The notes beneath the pieces were generated by a model that worked only from the letters and a program-made list of their open reading frames with translations, did no database searches and had not been told where the DNA came from. A stretch of 64,000 nucleotides of DNA from Neptunicella sp048268085 (GTDB taxonomy: Bacteria > Pseudomonadota > Gammaproteobacteria > Enterobacterales > Alteromonadaceae), in the NCBI RefSeq assembly GCF_048268085.1, contig NZ_JBLWWF010000016.1, positions 58,593 to 122,592 of the forward strand, in the 5' to 3' direction. Shown here one piece after another: positions 52,801 through 62,900 of the stretch. A program made the translations under genes and the position numbers. Each line of letters opens with the position of its first letter. The first letter of the stretch is position 1.

Positions 52801-53933
52801 TCCCTTACGGTAGGCATGTTATTGGCCAAGATGATATTGATGCAGTTGTTGATGTATTACAGCATCAATTCTTGACCCAGGGACAACAAGTTCCTCGTTT
52901 TGAACAGGCATTGAATCACTATTGTGCCAGCCAATATTGCGTTGCGGTTAATAGCGGTACCTCTGCGTTACACATCGCGTGTTTAGCATTAGGTGTTACG
53001 AAAGGTGACCACGTTTGGACGTCGCCTTTATCTTTTGTGGCCTCAGCCAACTGCGCGCTGTACTGCGGTGCAAGTATTGATTTTGTTGATATTGAGGCGG
53101 TTAGCCGTAATCTATGTCCACAAAAATTAGCCGATAAACTGGCCCAAGCATCTATCATCCCTAAAGCGGTTATCGTGGTACATTATGCTGGTATCAGCTG
53201 TGATATGCAGGCAATAAAACAACTTTCAGTCCAATATGGTTTTGCCATCATTGAAGATGCCAGCCATGCGCTGGGAGGAACTTATCAGGGCCGGCCCATT
53301 GGTAGTTGCCAATATTCCGATATGACGGTACTGAGCTTTCATCCGGTTAAGTCGATAACGACCGCCGAAGGTGGTGCGGTTACCACTAATAACGCTGAAC
53401 TTCATCAACGCTTGGTTTTATTTGCCAAACACGGTATTACCCGTGATCCTGAGTTAATGGAAAACCCGTCTCCCGGTAATTGGTACTACGAACAAATTGA
53501 ACTGGGTTTTAATTATCGTTTAAGTGATTTGCATGCAGTATTGGGTATTAGTCAGTTAGCAAAGCTGGACGAGTTTGTGAGTAAACGTCAACAAAGGGTT
53601 AATCGGTATAACCACAAACTGAATGATTTACCCGTCATATTGCCAACCCAGTCAGAAGCATCACAAAGTGCCTGGCATCTGTATAGTATTGAATTGCGGA
53701 AACATGACAGAAGTGCTGTGTACCAGCAGCTTCAGCAACAGGGCGTTGGAGTCAATGTGCATTATATTCCAATTCATTTGCAACCTTATTATCAACGCTT
53801 GGGCTTTAAAGCGGGAGATTTTCCCGTTGCCGAGCATTTTTATAAAAATGCATTAACTTTGCCGTTATTCCCTACGTTAAGTGTCGATGATCAAGATAGG
53901 GTAATTAATACACTCATCACAATTTTGAGTTAA
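52797..53933 (+). CDS. pseC: PseC, UDP-4-amino sugar aminotransferase
   Basis: The 378-residue product is a DegT/DnrJ/EryC1-type PLP aminotransferase: AVNSGTSALHIACLALGVTKGD, EDASHALGGTYQGRPIGS, and the lysine in SFHPVKSITTAEGGAV that binds PLP. The N-terminal MIPYGRHVIGQDDIDAVVDVLQHQFLTQG is the typical PseC start. It adds the C4 amino group to the PseB product with glutamate as donor. Its ATG overlaps the pseB stop, showing translational coupling. Confidence 0.97.
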   Translation: MIPYGRHVIGQDDIDAVVDVLQHQFLTQGQQVPRFEQALNHYCASQYCVAVNSGTSALHIACLALGVTKGDHVWTSPLSFVASANCALYCGASIDFVDIEAVSRNLCPQKLADKLAQASIIPKAVIVVHYAGISCDMQAIKQLSVQYGFAIIEDASHALGGTYQGRPIGSCQYSDMTVLSFHPVKSITTAEGGAVTTNNAELHQRLVLFAKHGITRDPELMENPSPGNWYYEQIELGFNYRLSDLHAVLGISQLAKLDEFVSKRQQRVNRYNHKLNDLPVILPTQSEASQSAWHLYSIELRKHDRSAVYQQLQQQGVGVNVHYIPIHLQPYYQRLGFKAGDFPVAEHFYKNALTLPLFPTLSVDDQDRVINTLITILS

Positions 53934-53963
53934 ACAAAGTCATCTATTAAAGGAAATCATCCA

Positions 53964-54659
53964 TTGAATTTGGCTATTATTCCGGCTCGTGGCGGTAGCA
54001 AACGTATTCCGTTTAAAAATATTCGTCAGTTTGCCGGTAAACCGCTAATTGCGTATTCGATTCAGGCTGCTCAGCAAAGCGGTTTGTTTGATAAAATTAT
54101 AGTGTCTACCGACAGTCAAAAGATTGCAGAAGTGGCTCTACAATATGGTGCCGAGGTACCCTTTTTTAGACCGTCTGATTTATCTGATGATCAGACCGGA
54201 ACGCGGCCGGTGACAAATCATGGCATCGAATATTGTCGAGAGCACTTTTTTGATCCCAGCTTCTGTTGTTGTATTTACGCGACTGCGCCTTTTTTACACA
54301 GCGATTATTTGATTCAGGGATTTGAGCAACTTCAGCAACAAACAGATAAAGCCTTTGCCTTTGCTGTTACCAGCTATGCTTTTCCTATCCAGCGTTCGTT
54401 GCGGCTAAAAAATCACGGAGTCGAACCTATCTATCCGGATAATATCGCCAAGCGTTCACAAGATTTAGAAGAGGCATATCACGATGCTGGCCAGTTTTAT
54501 TGGGGACGGACTGAGGATTATTTGTCCTCTAAACGGATATTCTCTGAGTACAGCATTCCAGTTGTGTTACCCCGTCACTTGGTTCAGGATATTGACACCG
54601 AAGAAGATTGGCAACGCGCCGAATTAATGTACCAAGCCTATATACGAGAGCGTAATTAA
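53964..54659 (+). CDS. pseF: PseF, pseudaminic acid cytidylyltransferase
   Basis: The 231-residue product starts at TTG 53964 behind AAAGGA. It has the CMP-sugar synthetase motif AIIPARGGSKRIPFKNIRQFAGKP, then DKIIVSTDSQKIAEVALQYGAEVPFFRP and ending VLPRHLVQDIDTEEDW, as in PseF/NeuA. It activates pseudaminic acid to CMP-Pse with CTP, in the cytosol. The stop overlaps the next start by one base (TAATG). It sits before pseI, pseG and pseH, completing the pathway set. Confidence 0.96.
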   Translation: MNLAIIPARGGSKRIPFKNIRQFAGKPLIAYSIQAAQQSGLFDKIIVSTDSQKIAEVALQYGAEVPFFRPSDLSDDQTGTRPVTNHGIEYCREHFFDPSFCCCIYATAPFLHSDYLIQGFEQLQQQTDKAFAFAVTSYAFPIQRSLRLKNHGVEPIYPDNIAKRSQDLEEAYHDAGQFYWGRTEDYLSSKRIFSEYSIPVVLPRHLVQDIDTEEDWQRAELMYQAYIRERN

Positions 54660-55639
54660 TGCAAGTTAAACAAATACTGCTGATCAGGATGTTAGGGTTG
54701 GGTGATGTCACCTGTATCGGCATTCCCGCGATTCGTTATTTTAAACAGCGTTTTCCCGACGCCAAAATTAGTTTCCTTACTTTTGCGGCCGGGCAGGACA
54801 TTATTCGTTTAGCCGAACCTGATGTTGAGGTTCTGGCCTTAGAACAGTGGCCAGAAAATATTGTTCCTGCCATGGAAGCTTTTCTCGGTTTAGCCGAAGA
54901 TATTGTGGGGGTGGGATATGATCAGATTGTTAACTTAGATACCTGGTTTATGCCCTGTTTTATGAGTCGCTTCCTTAAAGATGCCGGTGAACCGGTGCTC
55001 GGTAATGTCATGAATATCTCGGTACAGGATTTAATTGAACAATTTCAGAATCAAACCTTAAAACCCGAATACGTTAATGATCCAGCGGCTTATATGGATA
55101 GCAGCTTTATGGGCATGTCTCGCTGGCATACTCCGTGGTGGGAAAGTGCTTTCTTGCCAGATAATGGATATCCTGAATTTTATTTACGTAGCTGTTGTAG
55201 CTTTGATCAATTAGAGATGAATTGGCAGATTGACGTTAAAGCCGATCATCAGCTTAAAAAAATAGCCAAAAAGAAAAAGGTCATTGCATTGGCGCCCCAT
55301 GCACGCACTGCCGAGCGGCATTATCCCCATGGAGATAAACTTAAAACGTTGCTTGAACAAGCAGGGTTTCATGTTTGGACGGGCTTTGATGGTCGTGTTT
55401 CCATGCGTCAAACATTGGCACAGCTAAAGTCCAGTCATTTGTTAGTAACGGCTCCTTCGGCACCGCAATGGTTGGCCGCAACGGTAGGATGTCCAAGCTT
55501 GGTCATTTGTGGGGATGTGGATCCTAGAACCTTAATGCCAGATTACGCTACTGATCAAACCACTACAGCCATCGCTCCAGAGGCTATGTTAGAAAGTATT
55601 GAATCAATTTTTGCCGAGCAGGCCAATGAAGAACATTAA
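54659..55639 (+). CDS. Glycosyltransferase family 9 (heptosyltransferase-like) inside the pse operon
   Basis: The 326-residue product has the GT9/ADP-heptose transferase pattern: ILLIRMLGLGDVTCIGIPAIRYFKQRFPDAKISFLTF at the N terminus and, in the second Rossmann half, VIALAPHARTAERHYPHGDK, HLLVTAPSAPQWLAATVGCPSLVICGDVDPRTLMP. It should transfer a sugar from a nucleotide donor. It is wedged between pseF (overlap 1 bp) and pseI (overlap 14 bp), so it belongs to this operon. It is not one of the six Pse enzymes; it may add another residue to the flagellin glycan or act on the lipopolysaccharide. The donor is unknown. Confidence 0.85.
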   Translation: MQVKQILLIRMLGLGDVTCIGIPAIRYFKQRFPDAKISFLTFAAGQDIIRLAEPDVEVLALEQWPENIVPAMEAFLGLAEDIVGVGYDQIVNLDTWFMPCFMSRFLKDAGEPVLGNVMNISVQDLIEQFQNQTLKPEYVNDPAAYMDSSFMGMSRWHTPWWESAFLPDNGYPEFYLRSCCSFDQLEMNWQIDVKADHQLKKIAKKKKVIALAPHARTAERHYPHGDKLKTLLEQAGFHVWTGFDGRVSMRQTLAQLKSSHLLVTAPSAPQWLAATVGCPSLVICGDVDPRTLMPDYATDQTTTAIAPEAMLESIESIFAEQANEEH

Positions 55640-56693
55640 TATTGCTGGCCGGTTAATTGGTCGTGAACATAAACCTTTTATCATTGCCGAACTCAGTGGT
55701 AACCACAGCCAGCAACTGGATCTAGCAGTTAAAATGGTTGAAGCTGCTGCTGTTGCTGGAGCCGATGCGATTAAATTGCAAACCTATACTGCCGATAGCA
55801 TGACCTTGGATGTACAAAGCAAAGGTTTTGTAATTGAAGAGCAAGATAGCTTATGGCACGGTGAGTCCTTACATGCCTTATATCAAAAAGCGGCTACGCC
55901 TTATGAATGGCACCCCATATTGTTTAACAAAGCACGCGAATTAGGTATGTTGGCCTTTAGCTCGCCTTTTGATGAACAAGCAGTGGATTTTCTGGCCGAG
56001 CTGGATGTGCCCTGTTACAAGATAGCGTCATTCGAATTAACCGACTTACCATTAATTGCCAAAGCCGCTAGTCAGGGGAAGCCTTTAATTATGTCTACCG
56101 GCATGGCCAGTGTGAGTGAAATAGAACAGGCGGTAGCAACGGCTAAACAGGCCGGTTGTGAAGAGATCATTTTATTAAAGTGTACTAGCACTTATCCTGC
56201 GCAAGCTACTAATACCAATCTGCATACCATCGCCAATATGCGCGATGCTTTTGGTTGTCAGGTCGGGTTATCTGATCACACTGCTGGTGTGGGAGTGTCA
56301 GTCGCTGCTGTTGCGTTAGGAGCGACGGTCATTGAAAAACACTTTGTACTGGATCGTCATGCCGGTGGGGTGGATGCCGAGTTTTCTCTAGAGCCGAATG
56401 AATTGGCACTGTTAGTCAGCGAAACCGAACGAGCTTGGCAAGCGATGGGAAGCGTTGTGTACGGCGGCACAGTGGCAGAAGAAAAGTCCAAACAATATCG
56501 TCGTTCAATTTATGTCAGCGACAATATTAAAGCCGGTGACGCTTTAGGACCGCATAATTTACGTATTGTTCGGCCTGCTTTTGGGCTAGCCCCCAAACAT
56601 TGGCACAGTGTACAAAACTGCGTAGCTAAACAGGATTTAGCTAAAGGTACGCCACTTGACTGGTCGTTAATTGAGTCGGCCGGAATTGAGTAG
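55626..56693 (+). CDS. pseI: PseI, pseudaminic acid synthase
   Basis: I use the ATG at 55626 (355 residues, MKNINIAGRLIGREHKPFIIAELSGNHSQQLD), 14 bp inside the GT9 end; the longer frame from 55599 is less likely. The NeuB-type barrel signatures (AELSGNH, ADAIKLQTYTADSMTLD, KIASFELTDLPLI, STGMASVSEIEQA, LLKCTSTYPA, GLSDHTAGV) and the C-terminal SAF domain (RRSIYVSDNIKAGDALGPHNLRIVRPAFGL) are complete. PseI condenses the free hexose with phosphoenolpyruvate to pseudaminic acid. The AELSGNH signature separates PseI from NeuB. Confidence 0.97.
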   Translation: MKNINIAGRLIGREHKPFIIAELSGNHSQQLDLAVKMVEAAAVAGADAIKLQTYTADSMTLDVQSKGFVIEEQDSLWHGESLHALYQKAATPYEWHPILFNKARELGMLAFSSPFDEQAVDFLAELDVPCYKIASFELTDLPLIAKAASQGKPLIMSTGMASVSEIEQAVATAKQAGCEEIILLKCTSTYPAQATNTNLHTIANMRDAFGCQVGLSDHTAGVGVSVAAVALGATVIEKHFVLDRHAGGVDAEFSLEPNELALLVSETERAWQAMGSVVYGGTVAEEKSKQYRRSIYVSDNIKAGDALGPHNLRIVRPAFGLAPKHWHSVQNCVAKQDLAKGTPLDWSLIESAGIE

Positions 56694-56705
56694 GTTGTCC
56701 GTTCT

Positions 56706-57740
56706 ATGAAGGTATTGTTTCGGGTTGATGCCGATAGTCACATGGGGATTGGCCACTTAATGCGTTGTCAGGCGTTGGCGCAACTGCTTGGTTCGCAACA
56801 AATTGATACGGTGTTTAGCTTGCGCCAACAGGCGATTGCCATTGCTCGTGATCGACATGACTGGATTGGACAAATAATACTCATTCCTGATGACATCAGT
56901 AGTGATACTGAAATTGATTGGTTAGCTCAACATTGTGGTTTATCAGAATGGGATTTTGTGGTGTTGGATGGCTATCAATTTAGCAACGATTATCGGCAAA
57001 AACTGCACCAAAGTGTGAATAAATTAGTGCTATTTGATGACAATAATAACTCAGGTCAATTGTACGCAGACATGGTTATAAATAGCGCTGATCATGCAAG
57101 CCAGTTAAATTATGCCGAAACGGCGGCACAGGCAATTCATTGTTTAGGTAGTGGTTACCGGATTTTGCGCCAGGAATTTTATCTTCAGCCTCCTGTGACA
57201 TGGTCGCAGCGACACTCTTTAACTATTATGTTGGGCGGTAGTGACACCCTTAATTTGACGTTGCCTATTTTGCAAGGGTTACAGGTCAAAGCAAAGGATA
57301 TTCCAGTTCGGGTGATTACCGGGGCCGCCTATCCTTATCTAGAGTCCTTGCAGACGTATATACGTCGTTCCACTCAGTCAATACAACATATTCACAACTG
57401 TCAGCAGATGGCGGAAATGATGAGCTATTCACGCTTGGTGGTATCAGCTGCAGGCGGCAGTCAATTTGAACTATTAGCCTGTCATACGCCTGCTATTTTA
57501 TTGATAGTGGCTGAAAATCAGCGAAGCGCAACGGAATTGGCTGCGCAGCAAGGTTGGTGTGAAATAGTCGATTGCGCGGGGCAAATTGAGACTGATGCTA
57601 TTGTCAACCAAATGGTTGATTTATGGCATGACGGTAATCGTTTGCAATCCATGCATAAGCACGCCCAACAACTGTCTAGTCGCGATGAGGGGGCTGACAA
57701 CTTGCTGGATGCTATTGAGCGGATGCTGGTGGATGATTGA
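56706..57740 (+). CDS. pseG: PseG, UDP-sugar hydrolase
   Basis: The 344-residue product starts MKVLFRVDADSHMGIGHLMRCQALAQLL, the GT-B-like start of PseG with the catalytic His17 region (GIGHLMRC), followed by DFVVLDGYQF and, near the end, LVVSAAGGSQFELLACHTPAILL. PseG removes UDP from the 2,4-diacetamido altropyranose intermediate. It begins 12 bp after pseI and overlaps pseH by 8 bp. Confidence 0.95.
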   Translation: MKVLFRVDADSHMGIGHLMRCQALAQLLGSQQIDTVFSLRQQAIAIARDRHDWIGQIILIPDDISSDTEIDWLAQHCGLSEWDFVVLDGYQFSNDYRQKLHQSVNKLVLFDDNNNSGQLYADMVINSADHASQLNYAETAAQAIHCLGSGYRILRQEFYLQPPVTWSQRHSLTIMLGGSDTLNLTLPILQGLQVKAKDIPVRVITGAAYPYLESLQTYIRRSTQSIQHIHNCQQMAEMMSYSRLVVSAAGGSQFELLACHTPAILLIVAENQRSATELAAQQGWCEIVDCAGQIETDAIVNQMVDLWHDGNRLQSMHKHAQQLSSRDEGADNLLDAIERMLVDD

Positions 57741-58272
57741 TTTAGTTGGCTATAACGTTGAGCTTAAAGCGATAAAACAGCAGGATTTGGAATTACTCAG
57801 GAACTGGCGTAATGATCCACAAGTGAGTCAATTTATGTTGTCGCAGGAATTGATTAGTGCCGAACAACAGCTTGCCTGGTTTAAAAAAATACAACGGGAT
57901 GATTCGCAGTATCACTGGATGATTTATTATAAAAATCAGCCTATTGGTAGCGCTAACATCAAAGCGATCTATCAGGGGCAAACGTTGCATAATGCCACGA
58001 CCATAGAACCAGGATTATATATAGCCGATGAGCGTTATCGAGGTAATTTACTCGCCTTTGCTCCCACCTTACTGATTAACGATTATTGTTTTGACCAATT
58101 AAAGGTGAAACAACTGCATGCGGTGGTTAAGCAAACTAATCAAGCGGCGCTTAATTACAATCAAAAATTGGGTTATAAAATACAAAAACAGGCCGAATTG
58201 GTGGAAATTACCCTGACAGCAGGGGATTATCAGCAAGCGAGCCATAAGTTAAAGAATCTTTTATCAAGGTAA
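57733..58272 (+). CDS. pseH: PseH, N4-acyltransferase (GNAT)
   Basis: I place the start at ATG 57733 (179 residues, MIDLVGYNVELKAIKQQDLELLRNWRND), which overlaps the pseG end by 8 bp; a longer frame from 57586 lies within pseG. The GNAT fold shows in WFKKIQRDDSQYHWMIYYKNQPIGSANIKAI and in YIADERYRGNLLAFAPTLLINDY. PseH normally uses acetyl-CoA to acylate the C4 amino group of the UDP sugar. Only 4 bp later comes an acyl carrier protein, so this enzyme might accept an acyl-ACP donor; that is inference. Confidence 0.94.
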   Translation: MIDLVGYNVELKAIKQQDLELLRNWRNDPQVSQFMLSQELISAEQQLAWFKKIQRDDSQYHWMIYYKNQPIGSANIKAIYQGQTLHNATTIEPGLYIADERYRGNLLAFAPTLLINDYCFDQLKVKQLHAVVKQTNQAALNYNQKLGYKIQKQAELVEITLTAGDYQQASHKLKNLLSR

Positions 58273-58276
58273 AAAC

Positions 58277-58519
58277 ATGACAACCACCGAACAGTTATAT
58301 CAGGCGTTTGCCAACGGATTAGGTATTGAACTCAGCAGTGTTAGCGATGAATTAGCCTACAATAGCATTCCTCAATGGGACTCTACCGCGCATATGATTT
58401 TGATCGCTGAATTGGAAAACCAGTTTGAGGTGATGCTGGATACCGATGACATTATCGATATGAGCTCGGTGACGAAAGCAAAAGAGATCTTAACTAAACA
58501 TGCTATTCGTTTCGACTAA
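58277..58519 (+). CDS. Acyl carrier protein in the pse operon
   Basis: The 80-residue product is a single carrier domain with the phosphopantetheine Ser36 in PQWDSTAHMILIAELENQFEV, an acidic surface, and a helix MSSVTKAKEILTK. It would be charged by a phosphopantetheinyl transferase encoded elsewhere. It is not the fatty-acid AcpP (whose motif is DSLD). It lies 4 bp after pseH and 13 bp before an acyl-AMP ligase, making it the probable acceptor of that ligase. Confidence 0.93.
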   Translation: MTTTEQLYQAFANGLGIELSSVSDELAYNSIPQWDSTAHMILIAELENQFEVMLDTDDIIDMSSVTKAKEILTKHAIRFD

Positions 58520-58532
58520 AGGATAGAGTCCT

Positions 58533-59936
58533 TTGTTTTTTTCCGACTTGTGCCAGTTTGGCGATAAGATTGCCTTTATTGAAAACGGTGAAAGTGGTGA
58601 TACTGTTTCAGGTGACTTAAACAACGGAATTAGACATCTGTCCTATGCTGCGTTACAGCAGGAAATAGATCAATTTAAACAGCAATTACCGTCAAACCGA
58701 CAGCTAATATTACTGCAGGCAGACAATACCATTGCCACCATGCTGGTTTATCTGGCCTGTTTGCAGGCCCGTCATCCGTTATTGCTGGTGAATAAACAAA
58801 TTAGCGATACGCATCTCCAACACCTTATCCAGCGTTATTCACCTAACTGGTTAATGAACGGCAGTCATATTCAACATATCAGTCATAATCAGCACCATTT
58901 TGACGATAAGCTGGCATTGTTGCTGTCTACTTCAGGATCAACGGGTTCACCCAAGCAAGTGGCATTATCAGCAACCAATTTGCACAGTAACGCCAGTGCC
59001 ATTTGTCAAACTCTTCCCATTCTTGGCAGCGATAAAACCATAACGACATTAGCGCCGTTTTATTCCTATGGGTTGTCGGTGATTAATAGTCATCTATTAA
59101 TGGGGGCGACTATTGTGTTGACCGAACACAGCCTGATTAGTCGTGAATTTTGGGATCTGTTTGAACAGCAACAAATTAATAGTTTTGCCGGTGTTCCATA
59201 CAGTTATGAAATGTTGTTAAGGTTACGCTTTACTCAAAAAGCATTGCCACATTTACGTTATTTTACCCAGGCCGGTGGCAAGTTGAGTCCAGAAAAAGTA
59301 ACGGCATTAGCCCAGTATGCCCAACAGCAAAATAAGCAATTTTTTGTCATGTATGGGCAAACCGAAGCTACTGCGAGAATGGCGTTTAATGCCGACCCGC
59401 TATCGAAGCCTGACTCTATTGGACAAGCGATTCCCGGTGGTGAATTTTTATTACATGATGAGCAGGGGATCGCTCTGTGCACAGATGGACAAGCCGGAGA
59501 GCTGGTTTACCGAGGCGCAAATATTATGTTGGGTTATACCGAGGGCAAATCCGATTTAGCTACATTTAGTCAGTTGGATTATTTGTTGACCGGAGATCTG
59601 GCCTATCGCGATACTAACGGAGATTATTTTATTAGTGGCCGTCTAAAACGTTTTATTAAACCTTTTGGAGTGCGACTGAATTTAGATGAAGTCGAAGTGC
59701 TATTGGCCGATAACCAATGGACTGCGGCGGTTGTGGGTAATGACTATAAGCTGCAAGTTGGTTTACAAAAAAGTACTCAGCAACCTAACGATATTCCAGC
59801 CATTCAGCAAATGTTGAGTCAACAATTGAGCCTGCATCCATCGGTTATACAGATCGCTGAATTTGATATGTTACCCTTGACCGCATCCGGCAAACGGGAT
59901 TATGCAACGTTACAACAGTGGTTTGCTGAACAGTGA
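58533..59936 (+). CDS. Acyl-AMP ligase (AMP-binding enzyme)
   Basis: The 467-residue product starts at TTG 58533. It has the core motifs of the ANL superfamily: P-loop-like LLLSTSGSTGSPKQ, GQTEATARMAF, LTGDLAYRDTNGDYFISGR, the LKRFIKPFGVRLNLDEVE hinge, and the C-terminal catalytic Lys in TASGKRDYATLQ. It should activate a carboxylic acid as acyl-AMP and hand it to the ACP encoded just upstream. The substrate acid is unknown. It has no fused condensation or reductase domain. Its place in a pse operon is unusual. Confidence 0.9.
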   Translation: MFFSDLCQFGDKIAFIENGESGDTVSGDLNNGIRHLSYAALQQEIDQFKQQLPSNRQLILLQADNTIATMLVYLACLQARHPLLLVNKQISDTHLQHLIQRYSPNWLMNGSHIQHISHNQHHFDDKLALLLSTSGSTGSPKQVALSATNLHSNASAICQTLPILGSDKTITTLAPFYSYGLSVINSHLLMGATIVLTEHSLISREFWDLFEQQQINSFAGVPYSYEMLLRLRFTQKALPHLRYFTQAGGKLSPEKVTALAQYAQQQNKQFFVMYGQTEATARMAFNADPLSKPDSIGQAIPGGEFLLHDEQGIALCTDGQAGELVYRGANIMLGYTEGKSDLATFSQLDYLLTGDLAYRDTNGDYFISGRLKRFIKPFGVRLNLDEVEVLLADNQWTAAVVGNDYKLQVGLQKSTQQPNDIPAIQQMLSQQLSLHPSVIQIAEFDMLPLTASGKRDYATLQQWFAEQ

Positions 59937-59955
59937 AAATGGACAGAATAAATAG

Positions 59956-62900
59956 ATGTTAAAAAATATACGCCTGCACCTTGATAAAAATGAAGAGCAC
60001 CAGTCTGAACTGGAATTACGTTTGTCTGAACGTATTCAACCGACCTATCAGGCTAATTTACGTGCCTTTCGTCAATATATTCCTTCACTATTGCCTTATA
60101 TAAAAGAAATTCGAACTAAAAATGTCGCATTGTTTTGTAATAAATATGGGCAAACTAATATCGTCGATTATGGTGTCGGGCGAACTTTTTACGGATTGGA
60201 GCCGGATGCGGAAATTGTTCAACAGTTTAACCATATCACTGAACATTGCCCTTATATGGATTTAATGCAATCGACACCGGTTTTAACCTTGGATAAGCAA
60301 TCTTTATCTGCGCTCAAAAATTCGAATGTTTATCATGCCAGACAACAAAGTCAGCCTTTACCTGCAAATGTTGATGTGTTGGTCGTTTTTGGTTTGGCAT
60401 TGGGTAAACACATTCAATTGTTGATCGAACAACACCATATTAAACATTTAGTGATTTATGAGCCTGAATTACAATATTTTCAATGCTCGGCTCTTGCCAC
60501 CGATTGGGAGAAAATACTGTCTGATGCTCAAGCTAAAGGCACCGCAATCTATCTACAATTAGAAAAAGATGGGCGTAATTTAGTTGAGGATATGCAAGAA
60601 CTGGCAGAGCATTTTTCGGCTAAAGGTTTCTACTATTATCAGCATTACAATCATCCTGTTTTTAGCTCGATTACAAAAGAGTTACAACTAAAATCCTGGG
60701 CTAGTATTCAAAAGGATGGGATCAGTTACACATTAGGCCATCAATATCAGGACTATTTACCTATTTGGACTCCTGCTGTGGAGTTGACACAATATCAAGA
60801 TGTAGATCCAGCTGATGACGCCCTGTTTAAACAAAATATGCAGGCATTTGAAAGTTACTTTCCTCGTATTTATAAGGAGTTTAGCGACTATCAGCCAAAA
60901 GCCTGGCGGCCAATGAAAAGCCCGAATGGGATGGTAAATATTGTAAAGATGGACTCTTTGCAAACCTGGTATGGTGATAATCCTCAACATGAATGCATTT
61001 TGAATTTTGATAATTTTAGTGAGCAACCTAATAAAGATGGTCTGGTGTTAGGTTATAAAGGGACCAAGCTAAGGCATTATACTCATTACCGTTTTGTTGC
61101 CCAAACTGAAGAGTTATTAAACGAAGTTGAAGAAGAGCAAGGGTTGTTGCCTGACACATTAAAAGCCTTAATTATGTTTGGGATTGGTGCTGGGTATCAG
61201 ATTGAGCATTTGTTTTCCCAGTACAAGGTTGAAAAACTGTTTTTATGTGAGCCAAATCGAGACTTTTTTTATGCATCCTTATATGCGATTGATTGGGCAA
61301 GCATTTTAAAAACGGTGGATGAAACTGGCGCGCGCATCTATATCAATATCGGTGATGATGGTACTAATCTTTTTCGTGACTTGTTAAATCAGTTCTACTC
61401 TATTGGTCCTTATATTTTGACCAATACTTATTTTTATCAGAGTTATTTTAACTCCAATTTAGTTCACGCCATTGCTCAATTAAGGGAGCAACTTCAGGTG
61501 GTGATTTCAATGGGCGAGTATTACGACCATGCGCGTTATGGTATTGCTCATACAACTGCAGTGATTAACCAAAATTACCCACTTTTAGTCAGTAAACCGG
61601 CTCATAAATTAACATTTGAAAATAAAAGTGTTCCTATCTTTATGATAGGGAATGGGCCTTCACTGGACTCTGCGATTGAGGCAATTAAAGAGTGGCAAGA
61701 TCGCGTTATTGTCGTGTCTTGTGGAACGTCATTACAAGTGCTGCATAAAAATGGAATTGTGCCGGATTTTCATGCCGAAATAGAACAAAATAGAGCGACT
61801 TTTGATTGGTCTTGCCGGATTGGCGATCTTAAATATTTAAAACAAATCAGTCTTGTTTCGTGTAATGGGATCCATCCCGAAACCTGCGGTTTATTTAAAG
61901 ATGTTTATGTCGCTTTTAAAGAGGGGGAATCGTCAACAGTTTCTGCATTAAAAATATTAGGTGAGGATAAGTTTGAAAAACTGAAATTTGCTTTTCCTAC
62001 CGTGTCCAATTTTGTGATGAACCTGTTTACCCGCATGGGTTTTCACCAAATCTATCTTATTGGCATTGATTTGGGGTTTGCCGATAACAAACAACATCAT
62101 TCAAAACATTCCGGTTATTACGACCAAAACGGCGATGAGATGTATGATTATGCCGCCAAAAATAATACTGCCTTGGTGGTGCCTGGAAACTTCAGAAAAA
62201 CCGTCTTTACCAAGCATGAATTCAAGGTATCCAAAACCATTATTGAGCAGTCCCTGGCATCTGCCAAGGCGGAGTGTTTTAACTGTAGTGATGGTGCAAA
62301 GATAGTCGGTAGTATTCCATTAAGGTTCGATAATATTCTGGTGACAACCACCACGGAACAAAAAAAATTCGCGTTAATTTCAATCAAACAACAGGCTTTT
62401 GTTAAAGCCAATCAGGAACATGACTATTTACAGCGATTCTTAACCAAGTTCAGTCCTAAAAGATTAAATTTTGAATTAAGTAAAGTTATTGAACGGGTGA
62501 AAATGGAGGTAAATAATGTCGAGGAAGCCGAAGGCTTGATTGAAAGCCAAAAAACCATGTTATTTGCTTCCTATCAGGAAGGTAAGTCCTTACTATTTTA
62601 TTTGCTATACGGCACGGTCAATTATGCGAATGCTGTTTTTAGTAAATTGACTAGTACAATCACAGACCAACATTCAAATAAAATAACCGCATTTGAACAA
62701 GCTCGTCAAGCTTGGATTTCCACGTTAAATAACATCGCTAGTGATTGTAAATCGGTGATGGAGACTTATGACTCATCATCTTCATTTGCGTTACAAAGAG
62801 AACGCGCCCTTATTGATTACTATATTTCAGATTATTCCGTAGCATGTGGAGTTACGGATGTAATATATCAGGGGCTTATCGCCTGGTTCCCTAATACAGA

